From contig NZ_CP109327.1 of assembly GCF_035918155.1 (NCBI RefSeq), forward strand, positions 2,046,001 through 2,110,000: a stretch of DNA of 64,000 bases, given 5' to 3'. Under the pieces are notes generated by a model, which was given only the letters and a program-made list of their open reading frames with translations, ran no database searches and had not been told where the DNA came from. Positions 9,109 through 16,968 of this stretch are shown here, piece by piece. The position numbers were made by a program, and so were the translations under genes. Source of the DNA: Streptomyces sp. NBC_01591. GTDB taxonomy: Bacteria; Actinomycetota; Actinomycetes; Streptomycetales; Streptomycetaceae. Every line of letters begins with the position of its first letter. The first letter of the stretch is position 1.

Positions 9109-9971
9109 CGGGCACCCGCCGTGCCGCGCGCGTAGTGCCGCTCGACGTAGTGCTGGCCGATGCCGAGCAGCGAGGTGACCACGGCGTACCAGATGGTGGC
9201 GACCAGCAGCAGCGGGATGACCTGGTAGGTGCGGTGGTAGACGAGCTGTACGGAGTACAGCAGGTCCTGTACGGCGATGATGCTGACGATCGAGGTGCCC
9301 TTGAGGGTGCCGATCAGCATGTTCCCGGCGGGCGGGACGATGGAGCGCATCGCCTGCGGAAGGACGATCCTGCGGAACCGGCGCCAGGGTCCGAGGCCGA
9401 GCGACTGCGCGGCCTCGATCTGTCCGCGTTCGACGGAGAGGATGCCGCCGCGGACGACTTCGGCGGCGTACGCGGCCTCGTGCAGGGTGAGCCCGATGAC
9501 GGCGACCGTGACGGGGCCGAGGAGGTTCACCGTACGGACGCCGAGGATCTCCGGGTAGAGCGCGCCGATGTTGAACCAGAACAGCAGCTGGACCAGGATC
9601 GGGGTGGACCGGAACAGCCAGACGTACCCCCAACTGACCGCCTGCAGAACGCGGTTGGCGGAGAGCCTGAGGACGGCGAGCAGGGTGCCGAGGGCGAAGC
9701 CGAGCACCATGACCAGTGCCGTGAGCCAGAGGGTGAGGCCGAGGCCGCGCAGGACCGCGGTGGTGGTGAAGTAGTCGCCGACGACATCCCACTGGAAGGC
9801 GTCGTTGCGGATGACGGAGTTCAGCACCAGGGCGAGGAGGGCCAGGGCGACAACGGCCGCCGCCCACTGGCCTGTTCGGCGCACCGGGACGATCCGGAGC
9901 CGGTCGGTCGTGTCGCTCTTGGCGAGCGGGGCGGGGGAAGAGTGAGGGAGGACATCTGTCTGCGCGGACAT
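9105..9971 (-). CDS. Polar amino acid ABC transporter permease 2
   Basis: 288 residues, same architecture as the permease at 6301: hydrophilic N terminus, separate first helix (AAVVALALLALVL), then the core with [13 protein letters not shown] and the EAA loop [21 protein letters not shown]. It is the first gene of the minus-strand operon. The ATG at 9971 has GGAG 8 bases upstream; an in-frame extension to 10106 has no such site. The C terminus [10 protein letters not shown] mirrors [10 protein letters not shown] of the first permease, so the two arose by duplication. Confidence 0.94.
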   Translation of the reverse strand: MSAQTDVLPHSSPAPLAKSDTTDRLRIVPVRRTGQWAAAVVALALLALVLNSVIRNDAFQWDVVGDYFTTTAVLRGLGLTLWLTALVMVLGFALGTLLAVLRLSANRVLQAVSWGYVWLFRSTPILVQLLFWFNIGALYPEILGVRTVNLLGPVTVAVIGLTLHEAAYAAEVVRGGILSVERGQIEAAQSLGLGPWRRFRRIVLPQAMRSIVPPAGNMLIGTLKGTSIVSIIAVQDLLYSVQLVYHRTYQVIPLLLVATIWYAVVTSLLGIGQHYVERHYARGTAGAR

Positions 9972-10165
9972 GCGAAGGCTCCGTGGATGCAGAGATCGAA
10001 CACGGGGCGTGCCTTCAGCCGGAACACAACGTGGACCGGGCCCCTCAGCGCCGGTCCGTTTCCGAGGTAAGCGCTGTTCACCGCGCGTTGTCAAGCTTGT
10101 CCACACTGTGAGCCGTGCGTCTCGGCTCAGTTGACGGACAAACGGATGCCTGTTCCACTGGGGCC
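9972..10165 (+). promoter_or_regulatory. Divergent promoter region of the sulfur-type locus
   Basis: 194 bases between the first minus-strand permease gene and the plus-strand leader peptide. On the minus strand TTGACA (10094-10089) is followed 18 bases later by TTACCT, a possible promoter for the operon. On the plus strand TTGACG (10131-10136) is a candidate -35. The 8-base perfect palindrome caagcttg (10092-10099) overlaps the minus-strand -35 and could be an operator core. These calls are by eye. Confidence 0.45.
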
Positions 10166-10237
10166 ATGCATTCGCAGCAGTGGCTGGTCAAGCGCTCCCA
10201 CATCGACTTCGGTCGCGTGTGGTCCTCCTCCTGTTGA
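10166..10237 (+). CDS. Leader peptide (23 aa, HIDFGRV...C) upstream of binding protein
   Basis: A 23-codon frame, too short for routine gene calling. The peptide contains KRSHIDFGRVW followed by SSSC and the stop. This fits the pattern I know from short actinobacterial leader peptides found before sulfur-uptake genes: R-x-H-[VI]-D-[LF]-x-R-V with a Cys at or near the end. Such peptides are believed to sense cysteine (or charged tRNA-Cys) by ribosome stalling. It lies 209 bases before the binding-protein gene, with a GC hairpin and a short T-run in between. No strong ribosome-binding site is visible. Its presence is the main sequence argument that the locus serves sulfur nutrition. Confidence 0.75.
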   Translation: MHSQQWLVKRSHIDFGRVWSSSC

Positions 10238-10271
10238 GCTGACCCCCTGCGGTTCCCCGTGTCTCTGCCTC

Positions 10272-10299
10272 GCGCCGTGTGCGGCGCCTGAGCACTTTT
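10272..10299 (+). terminator. Possible attenuator hairpin downstream of leader peptide
   Basis: A perfect 6-bp stem (10272-10277 with 10282-10287, loop TGTG) is followed 8 bases later by a TTTT run at 10296-10299. It starts about 35 bases after the leader stop and about 150 bases before the structural gene, the position of a transcription attenuator. The rest of 10238-10446 is C-rich, without a gene. Confidence 0.4.
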
Positions 10300-10446
10300 C
10301 CCCGCGTGCCCTCACGTACACAACATCGCTGCTCCTCCCCTCCCCTCGCTCCGCCGTCCTTCCCCGCCCCGACCGTGGGGCCGCCGCGCGCTGCCCCGCT
10401 GCCGCCGCGCCCGCTCACGGCCGACGACTCAGGAGAACCACGCCTC

Positions 10447-11391
10447 ATGCCCCGAACCCGGCACACCGCTGCCTTCGCGCTGATCACCGTCGCCGCTCTC
10501 GCCCTCACCGCGTGCGGGTCCGGCGATCCGGCGGCCGCACCGGCCGGCGCCGCCGGGGCCGCGACCGCCAAGGGGAAGGTGCCGACGACCGATGTCGTCT
10601 CGTCGGTGCGCAAGGACGAGGCCGCGGCGAAGCTGCTGCCCTCCGATGTCCGCGCCGCCGGGACCCTGACCATCGCCACCAGCGTCAGCAACCCGCCGGG
10701 CGCCACCTACCTCGCGGACGGGAGGACGGTGGCCGGTACGGACATCGACTTCGCGGACGCAGTGGCCAGGAAGCTCGGGCTGAGATTCACGCGCGAAGTG
10801 GCCTCCTTCGAGGCGATCCTGCCGGCGCTGGGCAGCGGGAAGTACGACGTGGGCACCGGCAACTTCGGGGTGACCGAGGAGCGCCGCAGGACGATCGACT
10901 TCGTCACGTACATCAATGACGGCCAGGGCTTCGCGGTCCGCGACGACAGCAAGCTGAAGAACGTCACCGAGCTCACCCAGCTCTGCGGCCTGACCGTGGG
11001 CACCGGCGCGGGCACCACCTTCGAGGTGACCCTGGAGGAGAACCGGCAGCTGTGCTCCGACGCGGGCAGGAAGCCGTACGACGTGAAGACGTACAACGAC
11101 CAGGGCGCCACCTGGGCCTCGCTCCAGCAGGGCCGCAGCGATGTGGTGATGTCCACCATCAACGGGCTGCGCTACGCGGTGGGGCAGCAGGAGGGCGTGC
11201 GCTTCCTCAATGAGTTCAAGCGCCTCGACGTCGGCTTCGCCTTCAAGAAGGGCACCCCGCTGGCGCCCGCCTTCCAGGCCGCGGTGAACGGTCTCAAGGC
11301 GGACGGCACCTACGACCGGATCCTGAAGAAGTGGGGCATCGGCGCATCGGCGATCGAGACCTCGCAGATCTCGCCGCCCGAGATCAACTGA
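10447..11391 (+). CDS. Second ABC substrate-binding lipoprotein (family 3)
   Basis: 314 residues with lipobox LALTAC (Cys near residue 22) and the family-3 fold (AAGTLTIATSVSNPPGATY, then YDVGTGNFGVTEERRRTIDF). The ATG at 10447 has AGGAGA at 10431; the longer upstream frame is the untranslated leader region. It resembles the binding protein at 4503 in the TEERR/TEERK block and the RILKKWG ending, yet it is transcribed divergently behind the Cys-ending leader peptide. Two binding proteins for one permease/ATPase set suggests two related ligands or a separately regulated high-affinity form. Transcription continues toward the convergent DUF5685 gene. Confidence 0.92.
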   Translation: MPRTRHTAAFALITVAALALTACGSGDPAAAPAGAAGAATAKGKVPTTDVVSSVRKDEAAAKLLPSDVRAAGTLTIATSVSNPPGATYLADGRTVAGTDIDFADAVARKLGLRFTREVASFEAILPALGSGKYDVGTGNFGVTEERRRTIDFVTYINDGQGFAVRDDSKLKNVTELTQLCGLTVGTGAGTTFEVTLEENRQLCSDAGRKPYDVKTYNDQGATWASLQQGRSDVVMSTINGLRYAVGQQEGVRFLNEFKRLDVGFAFKKGTPLAPAFQAAVNGLKADGTYDRILKKWGIGASAIETSQISPPEIN

Positions 11392-11401
11392 TCCGGACCG
11401 G

Positions 11402-11457
11402 GCCGGGCGATCCCGTGCGGCAGGAAGACCGGTCTGCTGCGGGGATCCCCGCCCGGC
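11402..11457. terminator. Imperfect bidirectional terminator
   Basis: Between the convergent binding-protein and DUF5685 genes. The outer arms 11402-11409 and 11450-11457 pair perfectly over 8 bases, and the inner parts pair with one bulge. No long T-run is present. Confidence 0.45.
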
Positions 11458-12690
11458 TCAGCAGCTGCAGTCGCAGTCGCAACCACAGCAGTCGCAGCAG
11501 TCCCCGCAGTTGCTGCAGCACTCACAGCCGTCGCTGCAGTTGCCGCAGTCGCACTGACTGCAGAGTCCGTCGCGGCGCTGATGGCTCCACGGGTCGTTGA
11601 ACGTGCCGCAGCACATCTGGCAGGTGCAGGCCAGCCCCGCCCACACCAGGCAGCCCATGATCAGACCGCGGCGGTCGCGCGGGGGCTCGGGCGGCGGCTG
11701 CGGCGGACCGGCGGGGCCGCCCGGGCCCGGTGCGTACGGATTGCCCGGCACCGGCCCGAAGGCCCCGGTCTGCGGTACGCCTGACGGGGCGCCGGCTCCG
11801 TCCAGGAGCACACCGCCCGCCTGGTGCGAGCACGCCGTGGTTCCGAAAGCCCGGTCCACCGACTGCCGCAGTTCGTGCGCCAGCAGCACATGGGCCAGCT
11901 TGCCATTGGTGAATTCGGCGTCGCGCAGCGCCAGCCGTACGCCGTGCAGCGCGTCGTCGCAGAGCCGCCGGGCCTCCGCCCGCGAGGTGCCGGTCGCGGT
12001 GAGCGGGTTCCAGGCGCCCGACGCGGCGTCAGTTTCCTGGTCCTCCACGGCGTCCAGCAGATGTGCCAGGCGCCCGAAGAGGCGGCCGGCCTCGGCGAGC
12101 GGTTCCGCGTTCTGCGGCTTGCCCGCGAGCACCGCGGTATGGGCGAAGGCGGCCGCGGTGGCGGTCTCGGTGGGCTCGGTGACCGTGAGCAGCGGGGTGC
12201 CGGGCCCGGCGATCAGCTCGATGCCGGTCTGCCGGTCGACGGCGTCCACGAGCAGCGCCGTGTCGAAGCCGAGCTGTGCGCCGGTGCGCGCGCCTGCCCG
12301 GTCCCAGCCCGCGGCGACCCGGCGCGCGGCGGCGGCGACCGGGCGGCGCTTCAACAGGCCGTCCCCGTCCGCGACGTGGTCCCGGACCTTCGCCGATGCC
12401 AGCACCAAGGAGACCGCGGCGGCCAGCCTTGCTCCCTCGCCGCGGGCGACCGGGGCGGTCCGCATGGCGCGCAGCGGACAGGGCCCCGCCGTGCGCCGCC
12501 ATCCGGTGGCGCGCTCGGCCTGAGCCTCCGTCAGGACAGAAACAATCAGACCGTCATAGTTCGTTACGATCCGGGCGAATTGCCCGTGATCGGAGCGAAG
12601 TGCGAGACAGAGCCCGCAGAGATGGGCCATCCACTCGGTCCTGAGCCCCTCGGACAACCGATGGGTACAGGGCCTGACTATTCCGAACAC
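11458..12690 (-). CDS. DUF5685 family protein with cysteine-packed tail
   Basis: 410 residues. The N-terminal FGIVRPCTHRLSEGL and MAHLCGLCLALRSDHGQFARIV are the conserved DUF5685 opening, with a CxxC-like CGLC. A middle alpha-helical domain ends around residue 320, followed by a Pro/Gly-rich linker and a hydrophobic LIMGCLVWAGLACTC segment. The last roughly 66 residues hold about 21 cysteines, with runs such as CCSNCGDCCDCCGCDCDCSC at the very end. The GTG at 12690 was chosen because homologues begin at that FGIVRPC and GGGGGA lies 5 bases upstream. A minus-strand TATGAT at 12813-12808 could be its -10 box. Function unknown; the tail looks able to bind metal ions or form disulfides. Confidence 0.85.
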   Translation of the reverse strand: MFGIVRPCTHRLSEGLRTEWMAHLCGLCLALRSDHGQFARIVTNYDGLIVSVLTEAQAERATGWRRTAGPCPLRAMRTAPVARGEGARLAAAVSLVLASAKVRDHVADGDGLLKRRPVAAAARRVAAGWDRAGARTGAQLGFDTALLVDAVDRQTGIELIAGPGTPLLTVTEPTETATAAAFAHTAVLAGKPQNAEPLAEAGRLFGRLAHLLDAVEDQETDAASGAWNPLTATGTSRAEARRLCDDALHGVRLALRDAEFTNGKLAHVLLAHELRQSVDRAFGTTACSHQAGGVLLDGAGAPSGVPQTGAFGPVPGNPYAPGPGGPAGPPQPPPEPPRDRRGLIMGCLVWAGLACTCQMCCGTFNDPWSHQRRDGLCSQCDCGNCSDGCECCSNCGDCCDCCGCDCDCSC

Positions 12691-12998
12691 GACGATCCCC
12701 CGAGAGTCGTTCACCTTCGCGCCGAGCCCGTGCGACCGCGCGACGTGCATCGTATCGAGCGGCCCGTTCACCCGTACGTCCCCCATGTCACCCGTACGGC
12801 CCGGGGCATCATATTTTCTTTCTTTCAGACCCCTTATGCGGGAGAAACCCTGACGAATCGCCATATCTTCTGCACCAGTACCGTCACGAATCCCCTGCGC
12901 GCCGACTATCCACTTGGCGCACGATCCGCATCATGGACGACCATAGGGATACGAAAGAGATGCGGAACACCACGGAACCGCGGTGAGAGGAGGCGTCC
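12691..12998. promoter_or_regulatory. Divergent intergenic region, DUF5685 / sepF-like
   Basis: 308 bases without a convincing gene. It carries the candidate -10 TATGAT for the DUF5685 gene (12813-12808, minus strand) inside an A/T-rich patch, and the strong GAGGAGG ribosome-binding site of the sepF-like gene at its right end. I see no clear operator. Confidence 0.4.
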
Positions 12999-13439
12999 AT
13001 GGGATCGGTGCGCAAGGCGAGTGCCTGGCTGGGCCTCGTAGAGGACAACGACGAGCGGTACTACGACGACGAGTACGCCGAGGGCACGCAGACCGGGACC
13101 GGCGGCCAGGCCTGGGTGACCGACCCCCGGGTGCAGGTCGCGTCCGAGGCGGCCGAGGAGACGGGCCGCCGGATCGCCACCGTCACTCCGGACAGCTTCC
13201 GGGACGCGCGGGCCATCGGAGAGCTCTTCCGGGACGGTGTCCCGGTGATCGTCAACCTCACGACCATGGACCCCACCGACGCGAAGCGTGTCGTGGATTT
13301 CGCCGCTGGACTGATCTTCGGACTGCGCGGTTCGATCGAGCGCGTGGCCACCCGGGTCTTCCTGCTGACCCCGGCCGATACCCAGGTGGTCACCGAAGCC
13401 GCCGGCCGGCCGGCCGACGGCTTCTTCAACCAGAGCTGA
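12999..13439 (+). CDS. SepF-like cell division protein (SflA-type)
   Basis: 146 residues: a short N-terminal amphipathic segment ([16 protein letters not shown]) that in SepF binds membrane, an acidic Tyr/Asp-rich linker, and the SepF core from about residue 60 ([25 protein letters not shown], then [20 protein letters not shown]). SepF tethers FtsZ filaments to the membrane. Streptomycetes carry one canonical sepF next to ftsZ and two extra paralogues; since no ftsZ is near, this is one of the paralogues, probably SflA by neighbourhood. GAGGAGG gives a firm ATG start. Residue content ends with an unusual GFFNQS tail. Confidence 0.9.
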   Translation: MGSVRKASAWLGLVEDNDERYYDDEYAEGTQTGTGGQAWVTDPRVQVASEAAEETGRRIATVTPDSFRDARAIGELFRDGVPVIVNLTTMDPTDAKRVVDFAAGLIFGLRGSIERVATRVFLLTPADTQVVTEAAGRPADGFFNQS

Positions 13440-13461
13440 GCAGGGTGCTCGCCGGGCGTTC

Positions 13462-14658
13462 CTAGCGGAACGCGTCGAGACCGGTGAGCGCCTTGCCCAG
13501 CACCAGCTGGTGCATCTCCACGGTTCCTTCGTAGGTGAGCACCGACTCCAGATTCGTCGCATGGCGCATCACCGGGTACTCCAGCGAGATCCCGTTGGCG
13601 CCGAGGATCGTGCGCGAGGTGCGGCAGATGTCGATCGCCTCCCGCACATTGTTGAGCTTTCCGAAACTGACCTGCTCCGGACGGAGCCTGCCCGCATCCA
13701 TCCGCCGGCCCAGATGGTGGGCGAGCAGGATGCCCTTGTGCAGCTCCACCGCCATGTCCGCGAGCTTGGCCTGGGTGAGCTGGAAGCCGCCGATCGGCCG
13801 GTCGAACTGTTCCCTGGTCTTCGCGTAGTCCACGGCCGCCTCGAAGCTGGCGCGGGCCGCGCCCATGGCTCCCCAGACGATGCCGTAGCGGGCATGGCTG
13901 AGACAGCTGAGCGGGCCGCGCAGTCCGGTGACACCCGGGAGCACGGCATCGGCGGGCAGCCGCACCTCGTCGAGGACCAGCTCGCTGGTGACCGAGGCGC
14001 GCAGCGACCACTTGTGCTTGATCTCGGGCGCCGAGAAGCCCGGAGTGTCGGTCGGCACGGCGAATCCGCGGATTCCGTCGTCGGTCTGCGCCCAGACGAC
14101 GGCGACCCCGGCGACCGAGCCGTTGGTGATCCACATCTTGCGGCCGGTGAGCACCCAGTCCCCGCCGTCGCGCTTGGCGAAGGTGCGCATCCCGGCCGGG
14201 TCGGAGCCGTGGTCCGGTTCGGTGAGGCCGAAGCAGCCGATGATCTCGCCGGCCGCCATGCCCGGCAGCCAGCGCTGCCGCTGCTCCTCGGAGCCGAAGC
14301 GGTGGATGGCGTACATGGCGAGCGATCCCTGTACGGAGACCAGGGAGCGGATCCCCGAGTCGGCCGCTTCGAGCTCCAGGCAGGCCAGCCCGTACTGGAC
14401 GGCGGTGGCGCCCGCACAGCCGTATCCCTGGAGGGACATGCCGAGCGCGCCCAGCGAACCGAGCTCGCGGGCCAGCTCGCGGATGCCGGGCAGTTCGCCG
14501 TTCTCGTACCACTCGGCGATGTGCGGCAGGACGCGGTCGGTGGCCCAGTCGCGGACGGTCTCGCGGATCGCGAGGTCCTCGGCGCCGAGCAGGTCGTCGA
14601 TGCCGATCGGGTCGGCGGGGTCGAAGGGTGGGAGCTTCGAGGACTCGGTGGTGGACAT
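13462..14658 (-). CDS. Acyl-CoA dehydrogenase, glutaryl-CoA dehydrogenase-like
   Basis: 398 residues, full-length acyl-CoA dehydrogenase. The FAD/substrate motif CFGLTEPDHGSDPAGM is near residue 142, WVLTGRKMWITNGS follows, and LTYEGTVEMHQLVLGKALTG at the C terminus carries the catalytic Glu region. The N-terminal DLLGAEDLAIRETVRDWATDRVLPHIAEWYE and the ARYGIVWGAMGAARASFEAAVDYAKTR stretch are those of the glutaryl-CoA dehydrogenase subgroup, which oxidises and decarboxylates glutaryl-CoA in lysine/tryptophan catabolism. A near-perfect 17-bp palindrome lies about 33 bases upstream of the start. The gene is monocistronic and converges on the sepF-like gene. Confidence 0.9.
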   Translation of the reverse strand: MSTTESSKLPPFDPADPIGIDDLLGAEDLAIRETVRDWATDRVLPHIAEWYENGELPGIRELARELGSLGALGMSLQGYGCAGATAVQYGLACLELEAADSGIRSLVSVQGSLAMYAIHRFGSEEQRQRWLPGMAAGEIIGCFGLTEPDHGSDPAGMRTFAKRDGGDWVLTGRKMWITNGSVAGVAVVWAQTDDGIRGFAVPTDTPGFSAPEIKHKWSLRASVTSELVLDEVRLPADAVLPGVTGLRGPLSCLSHARYGIVWGAMGAARASFEAAVDYAKTREQFDRPIGGFQLTQAKLADMAVELHKGILLAHHLGRRMDAGRLRPEQVSFGKLNNVREAIDICRTSRTILGANGISLEYPVMRHATNLESVLTYEGTVEMHQLVLGKALTGLDAFR

Positions 14659-14690
14659 GAGGGTGCCTCCGGCGGCTCGCGCGATGCTAA

Positions 14691-14707
14691 AACTAGCAGT
14701 GTTAGTT
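14691..14707 (-). promoter_or_regulatory. 17-bp palindrome upstream of acyl-CoA dehydrogenase
   Basis: aactagcagtgttagtt: 7 of 8 base pairs of the two half-sites are complementary around a central G. Size and symmetry suit a TetR-family operator of the kind that controls fatty-acid and acyl-CoA genes. It sits in the 73-base gap in front of the dehydrogenase gene. No regulator gene is adjacent. Confidence 0.5.
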
Positions 14708-14731
14708 ATGGCGTCGCACCGACGTTACGGC

Positions 14732-16435
14732 TCAGTGTGCCGCCCGTCCAGAGCCGGTCGCCTCGGCGGGTCGGCGCCGGGCGGGCCGCGGGAGGGGCAA
14801 CTGCGTACGGCCCGGAGCGGGCACCTCGTGCGGTGTGCGGTGTTCCCGCACCTCGCTTGTTTCGGCCGGCTCCGGTTCGTCGAGCGCCGACGCCGGACAG
14901 TCCATCAGCCGCGGCAGCCGCAGCGCGGCGAGCGCCCCGAGCAGCAGCAGAGCAGCGCTGACCAGCAGCGTGACATGCAGCCCGGTGATGAAGGAATGGC
15001 GTGCCGTGGAACGCAGCACCGCGCCCAGCGGACCGCCCAGCCGGTCCGCCACCTGGTAGGCCTCGCCCAGCGAGTGGGCGGCGGCCGCGCGGGCCCCGGC
15101 CGGGACCCCCGCTTCGGAGAGCTTCGAGAGCCCGGGGGCGTAGGCGGCGTTCATGACACTGCCGAGCAGGGCGATCCCCATGCCCGCGCCCAGCTGGTAC
15201 GAGGTCTCGCCGATCGCCGCCGCCCCGCCCGCGCGGTCGGCGGGGGCCTCGCTGAGCATGGATTCGTACGCCCCGAAGAGCGTGGTCTGGAGCCCGAAGC
15301 CGAGGGCGACGAAGGCCGCCGTCAGCAGCGCGGGCCGGTCGTGCTGCCCCATCGCGGTCAGGGTCAGCACCGAGATCGCCGTGAGCACGAAGCCCCAGCC
15401 GACCATCCGGCGTGGACCGACGCGACGCAGGGTGTACGAGCCGGTGGCGCCCGCGGCCATGGCGGCGAAGGTGAGCGGCAGCAGCCGCAGACCGGTCTGC
15501 AGCGGACTCAGGCCGAGGACGAGCTGGAGGTACTGCACGGCTATGAGCTCAAGACCGACCAGGGCCAGCATGGCGAGGACGATGCAGCCCACCGCGGCGG
15601 AGAAGGCGGGCCTGGCGAACAGTCCGATGTCGACCAGCGGATGCGCACGCCGCTTCTGACGGCGCACGAACACGATGAGCAGTACCGCCCCGATCAGCAG
15701 CGGGGCGAGCGTGGCCGGGCTCAGCACCCCCTCACCGGTGCCCGCCCGCTTCACCCCGAGGACCACCCCGAGCACTGCAGCCGCGGCCATCAGCGCGCCC
15801 AGCACATCCCACGGGCCGTCGTGGCTGCCGCGCGACTCGGGCAGGAGCAGCCGTCCGACCGGCAGGACCAGCGCCATCAGCGGGACGTTGATCAGAAAGA
15901 CCGAGCCCCACCAGAAGTGCTCGACGAGGAAGCCGCCGATGACCGGACCGGTGGCGGCACCCACGGCGGCGACCGCGGTCCAGACGCCGATCGCCACGGC
16001 CCGTTCACGCCGGTCGGGGAAGACCTGCCGGAGGATCGACAGCGTCGCCGGCATGATCATCGCGCCGCCGACCCCGAGCAGGGCGCGCGCCACGATGAGT
16101 ACGGCGGGGCTGTCGGCCATCGCGGCGATCGCGGAGGCGACTCCGAAGAGGGCGTAGCCGAGCAGCAGGACGCGACGGCGGCCGACCCGGTCCCCGAGGG
16201 TGCCGAAGAGGATCAGCAGCGAGGCGCAGACCAGCGGGTAGGCATCGACGATCCAGAGCAGACCGACCGCGCTGGGCCGCAGGTCCTCGGTGACGGCGGG
16301 TACGGCGACGTGGAGCACGGTCGCATCGAGTGCCACGAGCAGGAGGCTGAGGCAGAGGACGACGAGGACGACCCATCGATTGGCACCGTCGGCCGCTGGG
16401 CGCAGCCGGATTCGGGCTGTGGTCGTCCCGGACAT
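14732..16435 (-). CDS. MFS drug/metabolite exporter, DHA2 type (14 TM)
   Basis: 567 residues with about 14 hydrophobic helices, the number typical of the EmrB/QacA (DHA2) group of proton antiporters. Motif A appears as GTLGDRVGRRRVLLLG, motif C region as GVGGAMIMPATLSILR and GAATGPVIGGFLV, and Asp in VALDATVLHVAVPAV in helix 1 is typical. A 60-residue hydrophilic tail closes the protein. The ATG at 16435 has GGGAGG 7 bases upstream; a TTG 15 bases earlier was rejected. No TetR-type regulator is adjacent, so the substrate is unknown. Confidence 0.9.
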   Translation of the reverse strand: MSGTTTARIRLRPAADGANRWVVLVVLCLSLLLVALDATVLHVAVPAVTEDLRPSAVGLLWIVDAYPLVCASLLILFGTLGDRVGRRRVLLLGYALFGVASAIAAMADSPAVLIVARALLGVGGAMIMPATLSILRQVFPDRRERAVAIGVWTAVAAVGAATGPVIGGFLVEHFWWGSVFLINVPLMALVLPVGRLLLPESRGSHDGPWDVLGALMAAAAVLGVVLGVKRAGTGEGVLSPATLAPLLIGAVLLIVFVRRQKRRAHPLVDIGLFARPAFSAAVGCIVLAMLALVGLELIAVQYLQLVLGLSPLQTGLRLLPLTFAAMAAGATGSYTLRRVGPRRMVGWGFVLTAISVLTLTAMGQHDRPALLTAAFVALGFGLQTTLFGAYESMLSEAPADRAGGAAAIGETSYQLGAGMGIALLGSVMNAAYAPGLSKLSEAGVPAGARAAAAHSLGEAYQVADRLGGPLGAVLRSTARHSFITGLHVTLLVSAALLLLGALAALRLPRLMDCPASALDEPEPAETSEVREHRTPHEVPAPGRTQLPLPRPARRRPAEATGSGRAAH

Positions 16436-16968
16436 GCATGTACCTCCCAAAGGTCCCTCGCGCTCGGCGGGCCAACCGTGGATGCGGCGGTTCGCCGCTC
16501 CTCATGGCCCGGCATCGACGGGCGAGTGATCCGTCAGCGTACGCGAGTTCGGAGCCCTCACACGTGGTCCACCTCATACCCGGTTGAGCCACGGGGTGTG
16601 GCGTACGCCACGCCGACCCGCCGTCCGGACCTGCGGGGACACCCTCCGCATCTGGCACAGGACGGTACTCGGCCGCCACCGCGGAGCACCCGCCGGGCCC
16701 GCGTCGAAAGCGGCCGGTGACCGGACCGGCACCGTCCGTTCCACCCCTTCCGAGCCCGGATAAATTCATACCGGCACCTCCTGCGCTTTTCTGTCCGCAC
16801 CCAAACACCCTTCCGAAATGCGTGCGAAATCAATAGCGCGAAGGCTCGCCGAGATGCTTACGCGGGTCAGCAATTAAGGTCCTGTTGAGACATAGTCCAC
16901 ATCACATCGTCATCACAAAGAGACCGGATCGACCTGGTCGCGCACTAACTCGCTGTAACGTCGATTGG
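16436..16968. other. 533-base intergenic region, MFS / PAP2
   Basis: No open frame with convincing codon bias. It holds the 14-base perfect palindrome gtggcgtacgccac (16598-16611) about 165 bases upstream of the MFS start, which could be an operator. An A/T-richer stretch (16750-16960) probably contains the PAP2 promoter. Nothing more can be assigned. Confidence 0.4.

Noticed and set aside
6325..9135. 936-codon plus-strand open frame
   Set aside because: It is antisense to the permease and FAD enzyme genes, which have clear families. Long antisense frames are expected in DNA with this third-position GC.
9960..10040. Minus-strand frame with ARPVFDLCIHGAFAC, reminiscent of the Cys leader pattern
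   Set aside because: It lacks the R-x-H-[VI]-D core and has no stop after the Cys; the frame runs into the permease gene out of phase.
13928..16720. 930-codon plus-strand open frame
   Set aside because: Antisense to the acyl-CoA dehydrogenase and MFS genes; composition is Arg/Gly/Pro-rich with no domain.
16558..16833. 91-codon minus-strand frame in the MFS/PAP2 gap
   Set aside because: Arg-rich composition, no ribosome-binding site and no coding bias at third positions.
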